NCBI GenBank assembly: GCA_965153355.1
Contig: OZ231127.1
Span: 6,138,001-6,202,000 of the forward strand
DNA from: Flaccisagitta enflata
Taxonomy: Eukaryota > Chaetognatha > Sagittoidea > Aphragmophora
Reading direction: 5' to 3'
DNA length: 64,000 nucleotides
The notes beneath the pieces were generated by a model. The model worked only from the letters and a program-made list of their open reading frames with translations. It had not been told where the DNA came from and did no database searches. Positions 14,225 through 25,839 of the stretch are shown in pieces. The position numbers and the translations under genes are program-made. Position 1 is the first letter of the stretch. The number at the start of each line of letters is the position of its first letter.

Positions 14225-15965
14225 TAGTCGGGGATCTTAAGGAAATGCCGTGCAAAAATTTTCAGCCAGTTCTAAAAATTTGCATGTGGGGCTATTTTTT
14301 CATGCTGAAGACAGCCAAACCATCCGTTTTTCAAAATTTCTTTAGCCCCCCTTCTAAAAATTGATTTTTAGGTCATTTTTTCACTTTAAAAGGTCATTAC
14401 GGGTAAACCATACAAGTTGGCACAACAAAATTTTACATGGTGAAATATGTGATATTTTTTTAGTTACATACCAAATTTCAACTAAATCGGTTGAGTAGAA
14501 GCGGCGTTATTGCATTTTAAAGTCTAGGTACCTTTTTTCAAAAAAACGCCAAAATTTTGAAAAGGGCTATCCCTAGACCAAATGGTTCAACTTCATGCCA
14601 CAAGATTTTGCATGGTCAAATGTATGTTAAAAACCGACTTCCAGGTCAAATCTTAGCTTCTCAGCCCATATAGAAGCGGAGATATGATTGTTCAAAGTTA
14701 AGCATATTTTTTCGGGAAAAAATCGAAAACTACAAAAAAATGATTTTTTCTCCTAAACGACAAATGCCACCAGCCTGAAATTTTACATGATGAATAATGT
14801 GATATTTTTTTAGTTACATACCAAATTTCAACTAAATCGGTTGAGTAGAAGCGGCGTTATTGCATTTTAAAGTCTAGGTACCCACTATTCAAAAAAATGC
14901 AAAATTTTGAAAAGGGCTATGCCTAGGCCAAACGACTTGGCCGATTGTCACAAAATTTGACATGGTGATATCAACAATTAATACCAAATTGCATGTCAAA
15001 TCTGAGCTATTGAACCCTTGTTAAAACGGAGATATGAATTTTTGAAGATTTACCATCATTTCTGGCAAAAAAACAAAAAAAAATGGAAAAAGGACCATTA
15101 CTTCTGAACCATAGTAGCCACGGAGATGAAATTTTACAGGATGAATTGTGTGATATTTGTGACTCTACATGCCAATTTTTAGCTATCTAGCTCACACTGA
15201 GGCCAATATATAGACTCTCATAGTCTAAACCCCCGAGAAAAATGGCTTAAAATGACCATTTTTTTCAACTTTTTGGCCTAAAAACCCCGTTCCAGTTCAT
15301 CCCCTGGTCCTTAATTGGGGATTTTCCTCTGACTGGATCTAATTTACCGCTAACCAAAGAAAATTTGATGATTGTATATCTAGAAAGGCTGATATGAAGC
15401 CTGAAAGGGCAGAAATTTTGTCTAGTGGGCTTGATTTGGGACTGTGAGGACTGATTTAAGGTCTTTAAGGGCTGGTTTGAGATTGAATCAAATTGCCCAA
15501 AAGCAGGACGTGGGTAACAGTCCAAAAGGACAGATGTCCTGTAGGACACAGGAGTGAATTTCCTATATCCTCCTGTTTGTCTGTATGTCTATCCGTCCAT
15601 ACATCCGTCTGTCCATCCTCACCCGGCTTCTCAGGCCCTAATCTGGTGTTTTTAGTTACATGAACATGACTCTTGAACTTGCTTTGTCAGTCTGTCAGTC
15701 TGTTGGTCAGTTGGTTGGTAACCATATCAAAGTACAGGTTTCATAGTCATATTCAGGCATTTAAAGGTAATTATAGGTATTCAAAAGGGGATTAAAGGTA
15801 ATTAGGTAATTCAAGGTCATAATAGATAATCATGTAATTACAGGATATTATAGGTTGTTTTAAGTATGAAGAGGTACTAATAGGTAATCAAAATTATAGG
15901 TACTTAAAGGTGTTGAGCAAGAAGATACAGGTAATAGGTAATTGAAGGAAGACATAGCCACTTTT
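14225..15965 (+). repeat. Left arm of the giant palindrome
   Basis: About 1741 bp. Its inner part (15760-15960) is built from short AGGTAATTA-like units. The inner boundary is at GACATAGCCACTTTT. Confidence 0.9.
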
Positions 15966-18345
15966 AATTACCTTCAATACCCTAGATACCATGAAGCTAA
16001 GGTTTGTTGACCGGATATCAGGTCTAAGAAGCCCAACATATCCCTCTAAGACGCAAAATCACCTTTCTTTTGCTACATCTACCTGATGATACCTATAATT
16101 ACCTATAAATAACTATTATCACCCGACCAAATTACCTATGAGTACCTCTACATTCTAATATTCCGTTTTCCATTGATCATCCAAACATGCTTAACTTAAG
16201 CGATGGAGACCCATATGACCCTTCACTAACAGAGGCGGAAAAACCAAAATATCAGCTTCTTGGTTTAAAACTCAGACTCCAGGCACCTATATCAGCTTGA
16301 GGCTAAAATCTCAGCTTGAAGCGTAAGGCTTTAGAGCCACTGCCCCTTTTACTACCACACATCCAGAAACACTCATGGGGCCACAGATACTGCTGACCAC
16401 CTAATACTTTTGCAACTATTCAAGAATTGCACTCCTCCTTCTGCTCCAATGCTCAAACTAACACTCACCCACTTCTTTTTCTTCACTTCTGTTTCTTCAT
16501 TTCTCGTTGAAAGAAGCAAGGGGTAATTAAAGTCAAAAACAAAGTTTCTTTATGGCTTTTGAAACATTGTTTTTCTTTCAAATATTCAAGACGCTCACTT
16601 AGGCCATCCTCATTGGGCAGTGGCCCTAGAAGGGCCTATAATTTCACATGAGGTTTTTTTTTCAATTTTTCCACTTCCCCTCCATCAGGCCATGCTTTTT
16701 ACGGCCCAAATTTTGATTTAAAGGGCCTCTTATCAAACCTCTTGTCACCACCTCCTGAAGCCCAAATCAAACATCCAAGACACCAATTTTAGCTGTTCAG
16801 GCCTGATAATAATTCCCCATAGTCCCTAACTTGGTCTTCTGAACCACTACCGGGGTAACAACAAGTGGGGGAAGGCAAAAGCTAATTATGCTTAAACTAA
16901 TTAGTAAATTCATAATTTGAAAGTTGCTTCTTGTAGGGAACTGCATGATGTTTGGTCCTCTTGATTTAGTTGGTCAAAATAGAGAAGTTGAAAGATATGA
17001 CCAAAAATGTGAATGTTTCTCTCAAATCTTAAAAAACTGCTCAAGGATTTTCAATAATACATTAAATTGGATAATAAAACCTAAAAGGCATTTATGGTGC
17101 CTGAGTTTGAAACCAAGAATGCTCATTTTGATTCAATAACTAATGAAAGAATATAACATCATATACTAGTCAAAAAACACTTAAGTCGGAAAGTTGTTTT
17201 TTGAGTATTTCTAGTTTCTGAAATTTCAAATATTTCAATTTATGCACTTAAGTGTTTGGATTAATGACCTCTGCTTTGGTTTATATAAAATGTCATATAG
17301 TTTTTTCAAACACTGCAAGAGATGAAATGTGATACTTTGGTAGATTTGTAATGCTAAGCTTTTACTTTCCCCTGCTTGAGCTTGTTCACCATGTAATCAA
17401 GCCTCGTAGTGCAGAGTCAAGAACAATATTGACAAGGCTGGATACACAGCAATCCAGTTGCATACAGTTGGGCAGGAGCCCCAATATGAAATCTGCTTGG
17501 AATTAAAAAAATGTTATGGGAGAGACCAATCGACCTACCAACCAACACAGCAAGGTGAAGAGTCGCGTGTCAGTTATTAAAAAGAAGCTAGATCATAGAC
17601 ATTGCAACTTTGATCTGTTTGGGCACGGGCCAAGTTGCTCAATGGCCTCAGTTGCTCAATGGCCTCAGCAAATAATGACAGTTAATTTTGGATCAGAAAA
17701 CTTTGACCATATGATGCACCAGTGACATGTTAGAACACTTTTTGAGCAGTGGTCCCAACGGGCCATTGTCCTGTAGGACACAGGGGTAAATTTCCTTCTA
17801 TCCGTCCAACTTCCAACCATATACCACTCCCCCACCCAAGCTTCTTAATTCTCTAATTCCCATTAAACAACATGAGAAAATGACAGAACACAAATCAACA
17901 ATGCTTGACTGAAAAACACTGAGCTTTTCTGATCCAAATGTGGATGTTTTATCTTATCCAATCCACCAAAGTCATGTGTAAGTACAGTGAGAATTCAACA
18001 AACCCAAACCACGACAAAGTTAGCAAAATGTGAAGAATCTACAAATCACCATTCAATGACAGTAATTGAAGCGAGATTTGAGGTCTGAAGGGAAGATTTT
18101 AGGCCTAAAGATTAGATTTGAGGTCTGGGCAGGCCTTAGGGACAGATTTGAGGCCTGGAAGGCTGATTTGAGGCCTTGAAGGCTGATTTGAAGTCTGGAG
18201 AGCAGATTTGAGGCCAAGAGAGCTGATTTGAGGCCTTGAGAGCTGATTTGAGATCAGAAGAGCTGATTTGAGGCCTGGAGAGCTGATTTGAGGACTGGAG
18301 GTCCGATTTGAGGCCTGGAGGTCTGATTTGTAGGAATAAAGGTAA
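15966..18345. other. Spacer of the giant palindrome
   Basis: It contains a D/E right-flank block at about 16370-16430, an E-like end at 16612-16650 (GGGCAGTGGCCCTAGAAGGG), an H element at 17432, a D-like end at 17743-17815 and a 20-bp minisatellite at about 18060-18335 (GATTTGAGGCCTGGAGAGCT). The 71-codon frame at 16924-17139 is not convincing. No transposase is visible. Confidence 0.6.
17432..17583 (+). mobile_element. H element, decayed, inside the palindrome spacer
   Basis: It starts ACAAGGCTGGATACACAGCA and continues AATCCAGTTGCATACAGTTG then GGGCAGGAGC. The array is decayed (CCTACCAACCAAC) and the 3' end is AGTCGCGTGTCAGTTATTAA. Confidence 0.6.
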
Positions 18346-18717
18346 TTAACAGGTCGCCCAAGGGCAAAATGTGGTCAGTGATACCCATAGCCCTGCTTGC
18401 ATGGTTGTAAATTGGAATGAGAGGCAGGGCAGCAGCCCTGAAGGGGACAAAGTCTTGTAGAACACAGGGGACTATCGTTCATCAGTCCGTCCATTTGTCC
18501 GTCCATCTGTCCCCCCAGGCCCTCACAGGCCTGAAATCTGCCCTCTCAGGCCTAAAATCTGCTGATTGCAGCCTAAAAGTGCAGATTTCAGGTCTTAGAG
18601 GGCAAATTTCAGGCCTGAAAAGGCCTGGGGGGGACGAACGAATGAACAGATGGACAGATGAACAAAACTCCCCTGTGTTCTACAGGGCTTTGCCCCCTTT
18701 GGGGCCGCTGTCCAAAA
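18346..18717. mobile_element. D element with inverted ends
   Basis: The left side reads ACAGGTCGCCCAAGGGC then GGGCAGCAGCCCTGAAGGGG and TCTTGTAGAACACAGGGG. The right side inverts this: CCCCTGTGTTCTACAGGG and TTTGGGGCCGCTGTCCAAAA. The core has inverted CAGGCCT-containing units. It abuts the right palindrome arm. Confidence 0.65.
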
Positions 18718-20458
18718 GTGGCTATGTCTTCCTTCAATTACCTATTACCTGTATCTTCTTGCTCAACACCTTTAAGTACCTATAATTTTGATTACCTATT
18801 AGTACCTCTTCATACTTAAAACAACCTATAATATCCTGTAATTACATGATTATCTATTATGACCTTGAATTACCTAATTACCTTTAATCCCCTTTTAAAT
18901 ACCTATAAATACCTTTAAATGCCTGAATATGACTATGAAACCTGTACTTTGATATGGTTACCAACCAACTGACCAACAGACTGACAGACTGACAAAGCAA
19001 GTTCAAGAGTCATGTTCATGTAACTAAAAACACCAGATTAGGGCCTGAGAAGCCGGGTGAGGATGGACAGACGGATGTATGGACGGATAGACATACAGAC
19101 AAACAGGAGGATATAGGAAATTCACTCCTGTGTCCTACAGGACATCTGTCCTTTTGGACTGTTACCCACGTCCTGCTTTTGGGCAATTTGATTCAATCTC
19201 AAACCAGCCCTTAAAGACCTTAAATCAGTCCTCACAGTCCCAAATCAAGCCCACTAGACAAAATTTCTGCCCTTTCAGGCTTCATATCAGCCTTTCTAGA
19301 TATACAATCATCAAATTTTCTTTGGTCAGCGGTAAATTAGATCCAGTCAGAGGAAAATCCCCAATTAAGGACCAGGGGATGAACTGGAACGGGGTTTTTA
19401 GGCCAAAAAGCTGAAAAAAATGGTCATTTTAAGCCATTTTTCTCGGGGGTTTAGACTATGAGAGTCTATATATTGGCCTCAGTGTGAGCTAGATAGCTAA
19501 AAATTGGCATGTAGAGTCACAAATATCACACATCCTGTAAAATTTCATCTCCGTGGCTACTATGGTTCAGAAGTAATGGTCCTTTTTCCATTTTTTTTGT
19601 TTTTTTGCCAGAAATGATGGTAAATCTTCAAAAATTCATATCTCCGTTTTAACAAGGGTTCAATAGCTCAGATTTGACATGCAATTTGGTATTAATTGTT
19701 GATATCACCATATCAAATTTTGTGACAATCGGCCAAGTCGTTTGGCCTAGGCATAGCCCTTTTCAAAATTTTGCATTTTTTTGAATAGTGGGTACCTAGA
19801 CTTTAAAATGCAATAACGCCGCTTCTACTCAACCGATTTAGTTGAAATTTGGTATGTAACTAAAAAAATATCACATTATTCATTATGTAAAATTTCAGGC
19901 TGGTGGCATTTGTCGTTTAGGAGAAAAAATCATTTTTTTGTAGTTTTCGATTTTTTCCCGAAAAAATATGCTTAACTTTGAACAATCATATCTCCGCTTC
20001 TATATGGGCTGAGAAGCTAAGATTTGACCTGGAAGTCGGTTTTTAACATACATTTGACCATGCAAAATCTTGTGGCATGAAGTTGAACCATTTGGTCTAG
20101 GGATAGCCCTTTTCAAAATTTTGGCGTTTTTTTGAAAAAAGGTACCTAGACTTTAAAATGCAATAACGCCGCTTCTACTCAACCGATTTAGTTGAAATTT
20201 GGTATGTAACTAAGAAAATATCACATATTTCACCATGTAAAATTTTGTTGTGCCAACTTGTATGGTTTACCCGTAATGACCTTTTAAAGTGAAAAAATGA
20301 CCTAAAAATCAATTTTTAGAAGGGGGGCTAAAAAAATTTTGAAAAACGGATGGTTTGGCTGTCTTCAGCATGAAAAAATAGCCCCACATGCAAATTTTTA
20401 GAACTGGCTGAAAATTTTTGCACGCCATCCTTGATTTTGGCGCCTAGATCCCCGACTA
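18714..20458 (-). repeat. Right arm of the giant palindrome
   Basis: About 1745 bp, the inverse of 14225-15965. It retains GGCGCC-containing sequence next to the outer end that the left arm has lost. Confidence 0.9.
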
Positions 20459-20558
20459 TTCAGAATGGAACCATACAAGAGAGTGGGAGTTGTGGAATGG
20501 GAAAGAATGGGGACGAACGAAATGAAATAACGAAGATTGGGGACGAACGAAATGAACG

Positions 20559-20561
<3 letters not shown>

Positions 20562-20590
<29 letters not shown>
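20562..20590. repeat. Poly(A) run
   Basis: 29 A residues. No upstream retrotransposon body is recognisable. Confidence 0.9.
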
Positions 20591-20592
<2 letters not shown>

Positions 20593-20828
20593 AAGTGCGA
20601 ATGAAGCGGCTTAAAAACAAAAGCCTTTAGTGCAACTCGATACGTCATCAACATGATTCCCAGAGAGGCCTACTAGACGCACCGACAGACGGACAAACGC
20701 ACCCTGAAAATCTATCCACCCTCGATACTGACCAGGTATCAATTACCCCGCCCACCCAAAATACCGTCACCCTCTTGACAAACGAGAGTGCAGACACAGC
20801 GTAAGATTTCGTTTGAAAAAAAAAAAAA

Positions 20829-20954
20829 AACAAGGCCGGGTGGGCAACACGATGCGTCATCAGCGCGATATTAGAGGAAGCGAAACGGGCATACCAACGG
20901 ACGGACGGACGGACGGACAGACCCCTTATAGATATGCGATGACGCATCTAAAAA
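20829..20954 (+). mobile_element. H element, GATGCGTCATC subfamily
   Basis: It starts AACAAGGCCGGGTGGGCAAC and carries GATGCGTCATC next. A GGACGGACGGACGGAC array leads to the hairpin AGATATGCGATGACGCATCT followed by AAAA. The 3' arm GATGACGCATC is an exact 11-nt inverse of the 5' motif. A 5' fragment of the same subfamily (CGATACGTCATCAACATGAT) lies at about 20638-20700. Confidence 0.75.
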
Positions 20955-21135
20955 GCGGATGCCGGTCGAATTTTGGAAAAAGCAAAACGGCATTCGTTTT
21001 GAAATCAACAGCCCTATCTTTTGCCAGCGTGACAATCTCGGAATCTGTCTTCAACCCTATTTGGCACACCCAAATGGGTTGCTGTTTGATTACTGATTGA
21101 GATGCTGTGGGCCTCAGGCACAATCAAAGTACTAA

Positions 21136-21395
21136 GGGGGCGTTTCTAGTCAAAGACGATCGCGTTTTGAACGGGCCACTCGGTCGCTCGCTACATTCGT
21201 TCGCTCGCACCGCTCACTCCGCTCACTCGCTCCGCAGCGCTCCGCTTCACTACACTCGCTTGCTCCGTTCACGGGCTCGCTCACTCACTTTGCTCACTCC
21301 CTCGTGGGACGGTTGAAATTCTTGAATATGTGTTCATGCTGTTATCGCGTTTCACCGGAACAAACGCGTTTTTGGCGCTCACTAGAAACACGCCC
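21136..21395 (-). mobile_element. G MITE (Harbinger-like), copy 1
   Basis: The terminal repeats GGGGGCGTTTCTAGT and ACTAGAAACACGCCC are flanked on both sides by TAA. A 3-bp TAA duplication with a GGG-starting terminus fits PIF/Harbinger conventions. The core is built of GCTCACTCGCT-like units (GAGCGAGTGAGC on the other strand). Confidence 0.7.
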
Positions 21396-21461
21396 TAAAT
21401 ATACAACTGTAAAGACGATGATGACAGATGAGGCAGGGTATCGAAGGCATTAGAATGGTAA

Positions 21462-21586
21462 AACAAGGCCAAGTAGGCGACGTGTAGATCGTCAAACGAA
21501 TACGTTACAGACAGACAGACAGACCAACCAACCGACCGACCAACGGACAGAGCCAGTTATAGAGGTACTTTCACGCACCTAAAAAA
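21462..21586 (+). mobile_element. H element, AGGTGCGAC-type
   Basis: It begins AACAAGGCCAAGTAGGCGAC with GATCGTCAAACGAATACG next. A GACCAACCGACCGACC array leads to the hairpin AGGTACTTTCACGCACCT followed by AAAAAA. Confidence 0.65.
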
Positions 21587-21648
21587 AAGCTTGACTTGAA
21601 GGTTAATGATCAGTTGATGTCTTAAGGCTTCTTCTGCCATTCTCAACC

Positions 21649-21688
21649 ATCTTTCATTCATTCATTCATTCATTCATTCATTCATTCG
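21649..21688. repeat. (ATTC)n microsatellite
   Basis: About nine ATTC units. Confidence 0.9.
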
Positions 21689-21953
21689 TTTGATGAAAAG
21701 TCTACAAAACAGAAGAAGGGGAAAGATGACTGGAGAGTGAAGATGGATGAAAGGAAGTTATCATAAAGGAGGAGGAGGAAGAGAGGCAGGGGAAGGAAAT
21801 AAAGGGCTAGAATGAAGAAGATGATTTGATCTAAATTGTGGTAAAGAAAGAAATAGAAATGGGAAGGATGATCTTTTTTTTCTTTTGAGGGGTAAAAATG
21901 AAATTATATGGAATAAAAGAATGTCTTCCTCTGTCTCCCTCTGTCTCCCTCTG

Positions 21954-22069
<116 letters not shown>

Positions 22070-22346
22070 TGGGACGACTTCCGCCCTTGAAATGATCTCT
22101 CGATTCGCTTCTTTCTTTAAATCCATCTTTATTTCACAATTTAGTCTCCACAATGATAAACTTTATATCATAAGACTTCATCTAAAACGTTTTCCAATCA
22201 TCTGATAAATCGCACATCACTGTCACTGCTTGCTCACCATGTATACAATCATAATATGATCATATCATGGACAATACATGATTATCATAAAACCTTAAAA
22301 GGATTATCGCACAATCATTACATGATTAAATCACAGTCGGTTCACT

Positions 22347-22856
22347 TACCATATTTTTTCCATTTAGCGCCCTCCTTCAATTAGCGACCCCCCCCCTTTT
22401 TTTTCTTTGTGTTACACTTTTTAAGAAGATATTTGGACATGAATAGTGAGTAAAATGATGAAAAAACATGACACAATGAGCCACTTTCACTGACTTTCAA
22501 ACAGATGTATGCAATCAATATCTCCATTTTTAGTCAAATTGAGCATTTTGATAATCTATCATGAACAAGGCCGGATACACGGCCACCAGTTGCGGACGGG
22601 TGGGCAGGAGCGGAAATGCGCGTTTTCACACTTTTCGACTCGTGCTCACCAACGGACCGACCGACCGACCGACCGACCAACCGACCAACGGACGGACGGA
22701 CAAAGTCTCTTATAGAGTTGCGTGTCCGCAACTAAAAAGATGGATAAAATGAAAGTTCATCTACAATACAAAGGGGGCGCTAATTAGTGGGTTAATAAGC
22801 CAAGTCATATTTCCATTTCAAAAGCGCCCGGGGCGCTACTTTTATGAAATACGGTA
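22347..22856. mobile_element. F MITE, copy 2, interrupted by an H element
   Basis: The left end is TACCATATTTTTTCCATTTA then GCGCCC. The right end is GCGCCCGGGGCGCTACTTTT then ATGAAATACGGTA. Removing the H copy at 22564-22738 leaves about 335 bp, close to the 348 bp of copy 1, so the H element inserted into the F element. Confidence 0.75.
22564..22738 (+). mobile_element. H element, AGTTGCGGAC subfamily (nested)
   Basis: It starts AACAAGGCCGGATACACGGC with AGTTGCGGACGGGTGGGCAG next. An ACCGACCGACCGACC array leads to the hairpin AGTTGCGTGTCCGCAACT followed by AAAAA. The 10-nt 5' motif is an exact inverse of the 3' arm GTCCGCAACT. Confidence 0.8.
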
Positions 22857-22882
22857 AATCAAATGATCATCACATAAACCCA

Positions 22883-23194
22883 GGGGTGTATATAGTTGCA
22901 CGACCTTTGATTTCTTTCCCCCCCCTGGTCCTTTGATTTTCTTCCCCGCGGGGTCGAAATACATTTGTTTTTCTTCCCCATATACCCCCTATATAGTAAT
23001 ATTTTTGTTTAAATAGTATTTAATAGTGTTGTGGTGACTTAATATTACATTTTAGTACTGCCAAAAGTGTAATATCTTTTATATTTTCGTGTTTTTGGTT
23101 TTTCTACCCTTTGATTTTCTTCCCCATTTCCAAATCCTTTGATTTTATTCCCCCCCCCCCTGCCGGGGGGGGGAAATATGCAACTATATACAGG
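22883..23194. mobile_element. J MITE with poly-C/poly-G ends
   Basis: The left end GGGGTGTATATAGTTGCACG is matched by the right end TGCAACTATATACAGG. The interior repeats CCTTTGATTTTCTTCCCC several times, and a C run opposes a G run near 23150-23174. Related copies or parts are at 28316 and 39677. Confidence 0.7.
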
Positions 23195-23463
23195 CCTGCA
23201 TAAACCTCATCCTATGGTTATCATCCTGTATCATCATCATTTTATCCTCTCATTGATCATCACTTTTTCAAATAAAAATCGAGTTGACCCCAAAAATGAC
23301 CCTTCAGAATGTTGGCATTAAAAAGGTTAAAAATTTTCTCTTTTTAGTGAAATGCTAAAATGTTTCGCCTCTTTTCAGCAAAAGCGAGATATTCCATTTT
23401 TTCATCAAAGGCGAGATATTTCTCTTTTCAATTCAAGTTTCATTTTTTCTTTTGATATCCTAT

Positions 23464-23777
23464 GAACAAGCCCGACCAGGCAACAATGCGTCCGGGCTGT
23501 GTCTCAATTTGTATTGATCATGTGACATATATGGAGAGACAGATGGACGAACAGACAGGGAGAAAAGGCTCACAAAACATGTTAGTTGATCATTTGTTTC
23601 AGTATAGGATCTCACAGTGGCCAAAAACAGCTGAGAAACGCGGTTTTTGCACAGGCGCAACGGACCGACGGATGGACGGATGGACGGACCGACGGACCGA
23701 CGGACCGACGGACCGACGGACCGACGGACCGACAGACCACCTTATATAGATGCGTTCCTGACGGACGCATCTAAAAA
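23464..23777 (+). mobile_element. H element, ATGCGTCC subfamily
   Basis: It starts GAACAAGCCCGACCAGGCAA with ATGCGTCCGG next. A GACGGACCGACGGACC array occupies about 23664-23735. The end is AGATGCGTTCCTGACGGACG then CATCTAAAAA. The 3' arm GGACGCAT inverts the 5' motif exactly. Confidence 0.7.
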
Positions 23778-24517
23778 TCATAACGTGGGAATAAGAACGT
23801 TTCTATTAAGTCTGTTTCATAAAAGCGAATGGAATGGAAAAAATTTGTCTTCCTTGATTTCTTTGGAATGCTGATTTAGATGATACGATAAATGCTCTTT
23901 CAGTTGATGGCGAATGTTTGCTGTAGCCATAAGATTGTATTGGAATGTTTTGAGGGGGTTAGCATGAACAATTGGACATTAAGGCTCTATAACGTGCTCG
24001 GGAAATCCCATTATCATTGATTATTGTCAGTACACAGGCATCGAGGAATGATGAATCGAGGAATGATGCATCGGAATTTTGAGAAAGACAAAAAAGTCAG
24101 CCTTCTTGGAACTATCGCGGAAGGGTAGAGATAGACATCTCATGCCGGACCAGTGATTTCGATTTACTAATAGCGGAGGAATCTCTGACAACACAAAAAC
24201 CACATCTACCTAAATCCCCAAGTCGCTTGCAGGTGGGCAGAGGTAGTAATAATAACAAATCACCATTTGGACCGATTTCGCAATAAAAAAAAACAACCTT
24301 TTCTACGGCCCTACGAACCTACTTGCCGATGGGCGGTCACACCCTCTCATAGAATCGCTTAGCAAACAACCATTTCAGGAGTGGAAGGTGGATTGTTTTC
24401 TTGTATATGCGATTATGCAGAGCGACTACCTTCAAGTTGTTCCTCAAAGAATCCTCAAAACGGAAAACGGAGAACGTGACTCATTTTCATCGAAATTCGG
24501 TTCGTGCTGTGCTCTTC
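23778..24517. other. Unassigned stretch
   Basis: No gene is seen. A weak H-like patch (CAAGTCGCTTGCAGGTGGGC) is at about 24220-24240. Confidence 0.35.
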
Positions 24518-25200
24518 ATCTGATCATCTAATCTCTCTATCTCAACTAACTACGAAGTCGTGGTCATGCTTTCCATTATCATCTAATCATCTATCTCAAC
24601 TAACTACGAAGTCGTGGACATGCTTCATGCTTTACATTATCATCTAATCATCTATCTCAACTAACTACGAAGTCGTGGTCATGCTTCATGCTTTACATTA
24701 TCATCTAATCATCTATCTCAACTAACTACGAAGTCGTGGTCATGCTTCATGCTTTCCATTATCATCTAATCATCTATCTCAACTAACTACGAAGTCGTGG
24801 TCATGCTTCATGCTTTCCATTATCATCTAATCATCTATCTCAACTAACTACTAAGTCGTGGTCATGCTTCATGCTTTACATCATCATCTAATCATCTATC
24901 TCAACTAACTACAAAGTCGTGGTCATGCTTCATGCTTTCCATTATCATCTAATCATCTTTCTCAACTAACTACGAAGTCGTGGTCATGCTTCATGCTTTC
25001 CATTATCATCTAATCATCTCTCTATCTCAACTAGCTACTAAGTCGTGGTCACGCTTCATGCTTTACATTATCATCTAATCATCTATTCATTGAATAGTAT
25101 TAAACTCAAATAACTATTACGTCGTGTCCATGATGTTCAGTGCTCACTTCATCATATCATCTTTACATTGAATACGAATTCACTCAAACGAACTACTAAA
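24518..25200. repeat. 61-bp tandem satellite
   Basis: About nine units of 61 bp, each containing ATCATCTATCTCAACTAACT, then ACGAAGTCGTGGTCATGCTT and CATGCTTT(A/C)CATT. The first unit lacks a CATGCTT block and units decay after about 25090. There are no unique spacers between units. Confidence 0.9.
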
Positions 25201-25209
25201 TCGCAATCA

Positions 25210-25389
25210 TACAGTGAGATCCCGCAATAACAGCCTCGCTTTTAAAGGTTGCCCATCAATAAATATCATCATTTTGAGGTCCCAAACGGTAGTTTTTAAT
25301 GTGACGTCACCTCTCTTTAGAGGTTACCCTGAGATAAAGGTGAAAAATCTTCAGTCCCAATGGGACCGATGAGGCGGGGTCCTACTGTA
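25210..25389. mobile_element. pogo/Tigger-like MITE, copy 1
   Basis: Ends TACAGTGAGATCCCGCAATA and GGCGGGGTCCTACTGTA form inverted repeats with TA at both edges, 180 bp long. CAGT-starting ends with TA target sites fit the Tc1/mariner-pogo group. Confidence 0.65.
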
Positions 25390-25839
25390 CTAACAAATTC
25401 TACTCCACTCCCCCTACGCTGTGCGTGTAATTCTAAAACGCGGCGACATAGTGCGACAACTATTTGTCCCACGTGACAGTAAGCTTTGCTCTGCCACGGC
25501 AATCTAAGCATAGCAGCGCGTTTGTCAATTTGAGGCCAAATCCAGAGATTGAAAGGGTGAGCAATTCAGTCGTCATCATTCATCAACAACATTCTTGTTT
25601 TATTCATGAAGAAAAGAATTTTCAAGAAAAAAAAACATAATGAGGAAAGATTTTTGTACAAGATAAAAATGTTGGATGTGTAATCGCAGTGATGAAGGAG
25701 GAGGGAGAGGAGGAGGAGGATGAGGAGGAAGAGAAGTAGGAGGAAGAGGAGGAGGAAAAGGTAGTGGTGGTGGTGGTAGAGAATATTTTGTAAAACGGTT
25801 GATTAGGCACGTTCTTAAAACAAAAGAATCTCCCCCGCT

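Larger units (their letters stand above)
14225..20458. mobile_element. Giant palindromic element with 1.74 kb inverted arms
   Basis: The left arm (14225-15965) is the near-exact reverse complement of the right arm (18714-20458). The outer ends read TAGTCGGGGATCT and AGATCCCCGACTA, so a TA target duplication with termini GTCGGGGATC is possible. The left arm lacks about 10 nt (GGCGCC region) just inside its end relative to the right arm. Single-base differences and a few indels are scattered through the arms. A roughly 70-bp block beginning TTTAGTTACATACCAAATTT occurs twice within each arm. The arms have no credible gene: a 94-codon frame occurs in each arm only because they are copies. The 2.75 kb spacer holds other repeats. 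Confidence 0.9.

Noticed and set aside
15265-19414. An identical 94-codon frame at 15265-15549 (minus) and 19130-19414 (plus)
   Set aside because: The identity follows from the palindrome arms. The frame overlaps a D-like end and short repeats, and lacks coding composition.
14225-20458. Transposase gene inside the giant palindrome
   Set aside because: Arms and spacer were scanned for a long conserved frame and none was found; the element appears non-autonomous.
20562-20590. Poly(A) tail of a retrotransposon
   Set aside because: No reverse transcriptase, SINE head or target duplication was found next to it or next to the A run at 32899.
24518-25200. CRISPR-like regular array
   Set aside because: The 61-bp units are contiguous with no unique spacers, and the genome is eukaryotic.
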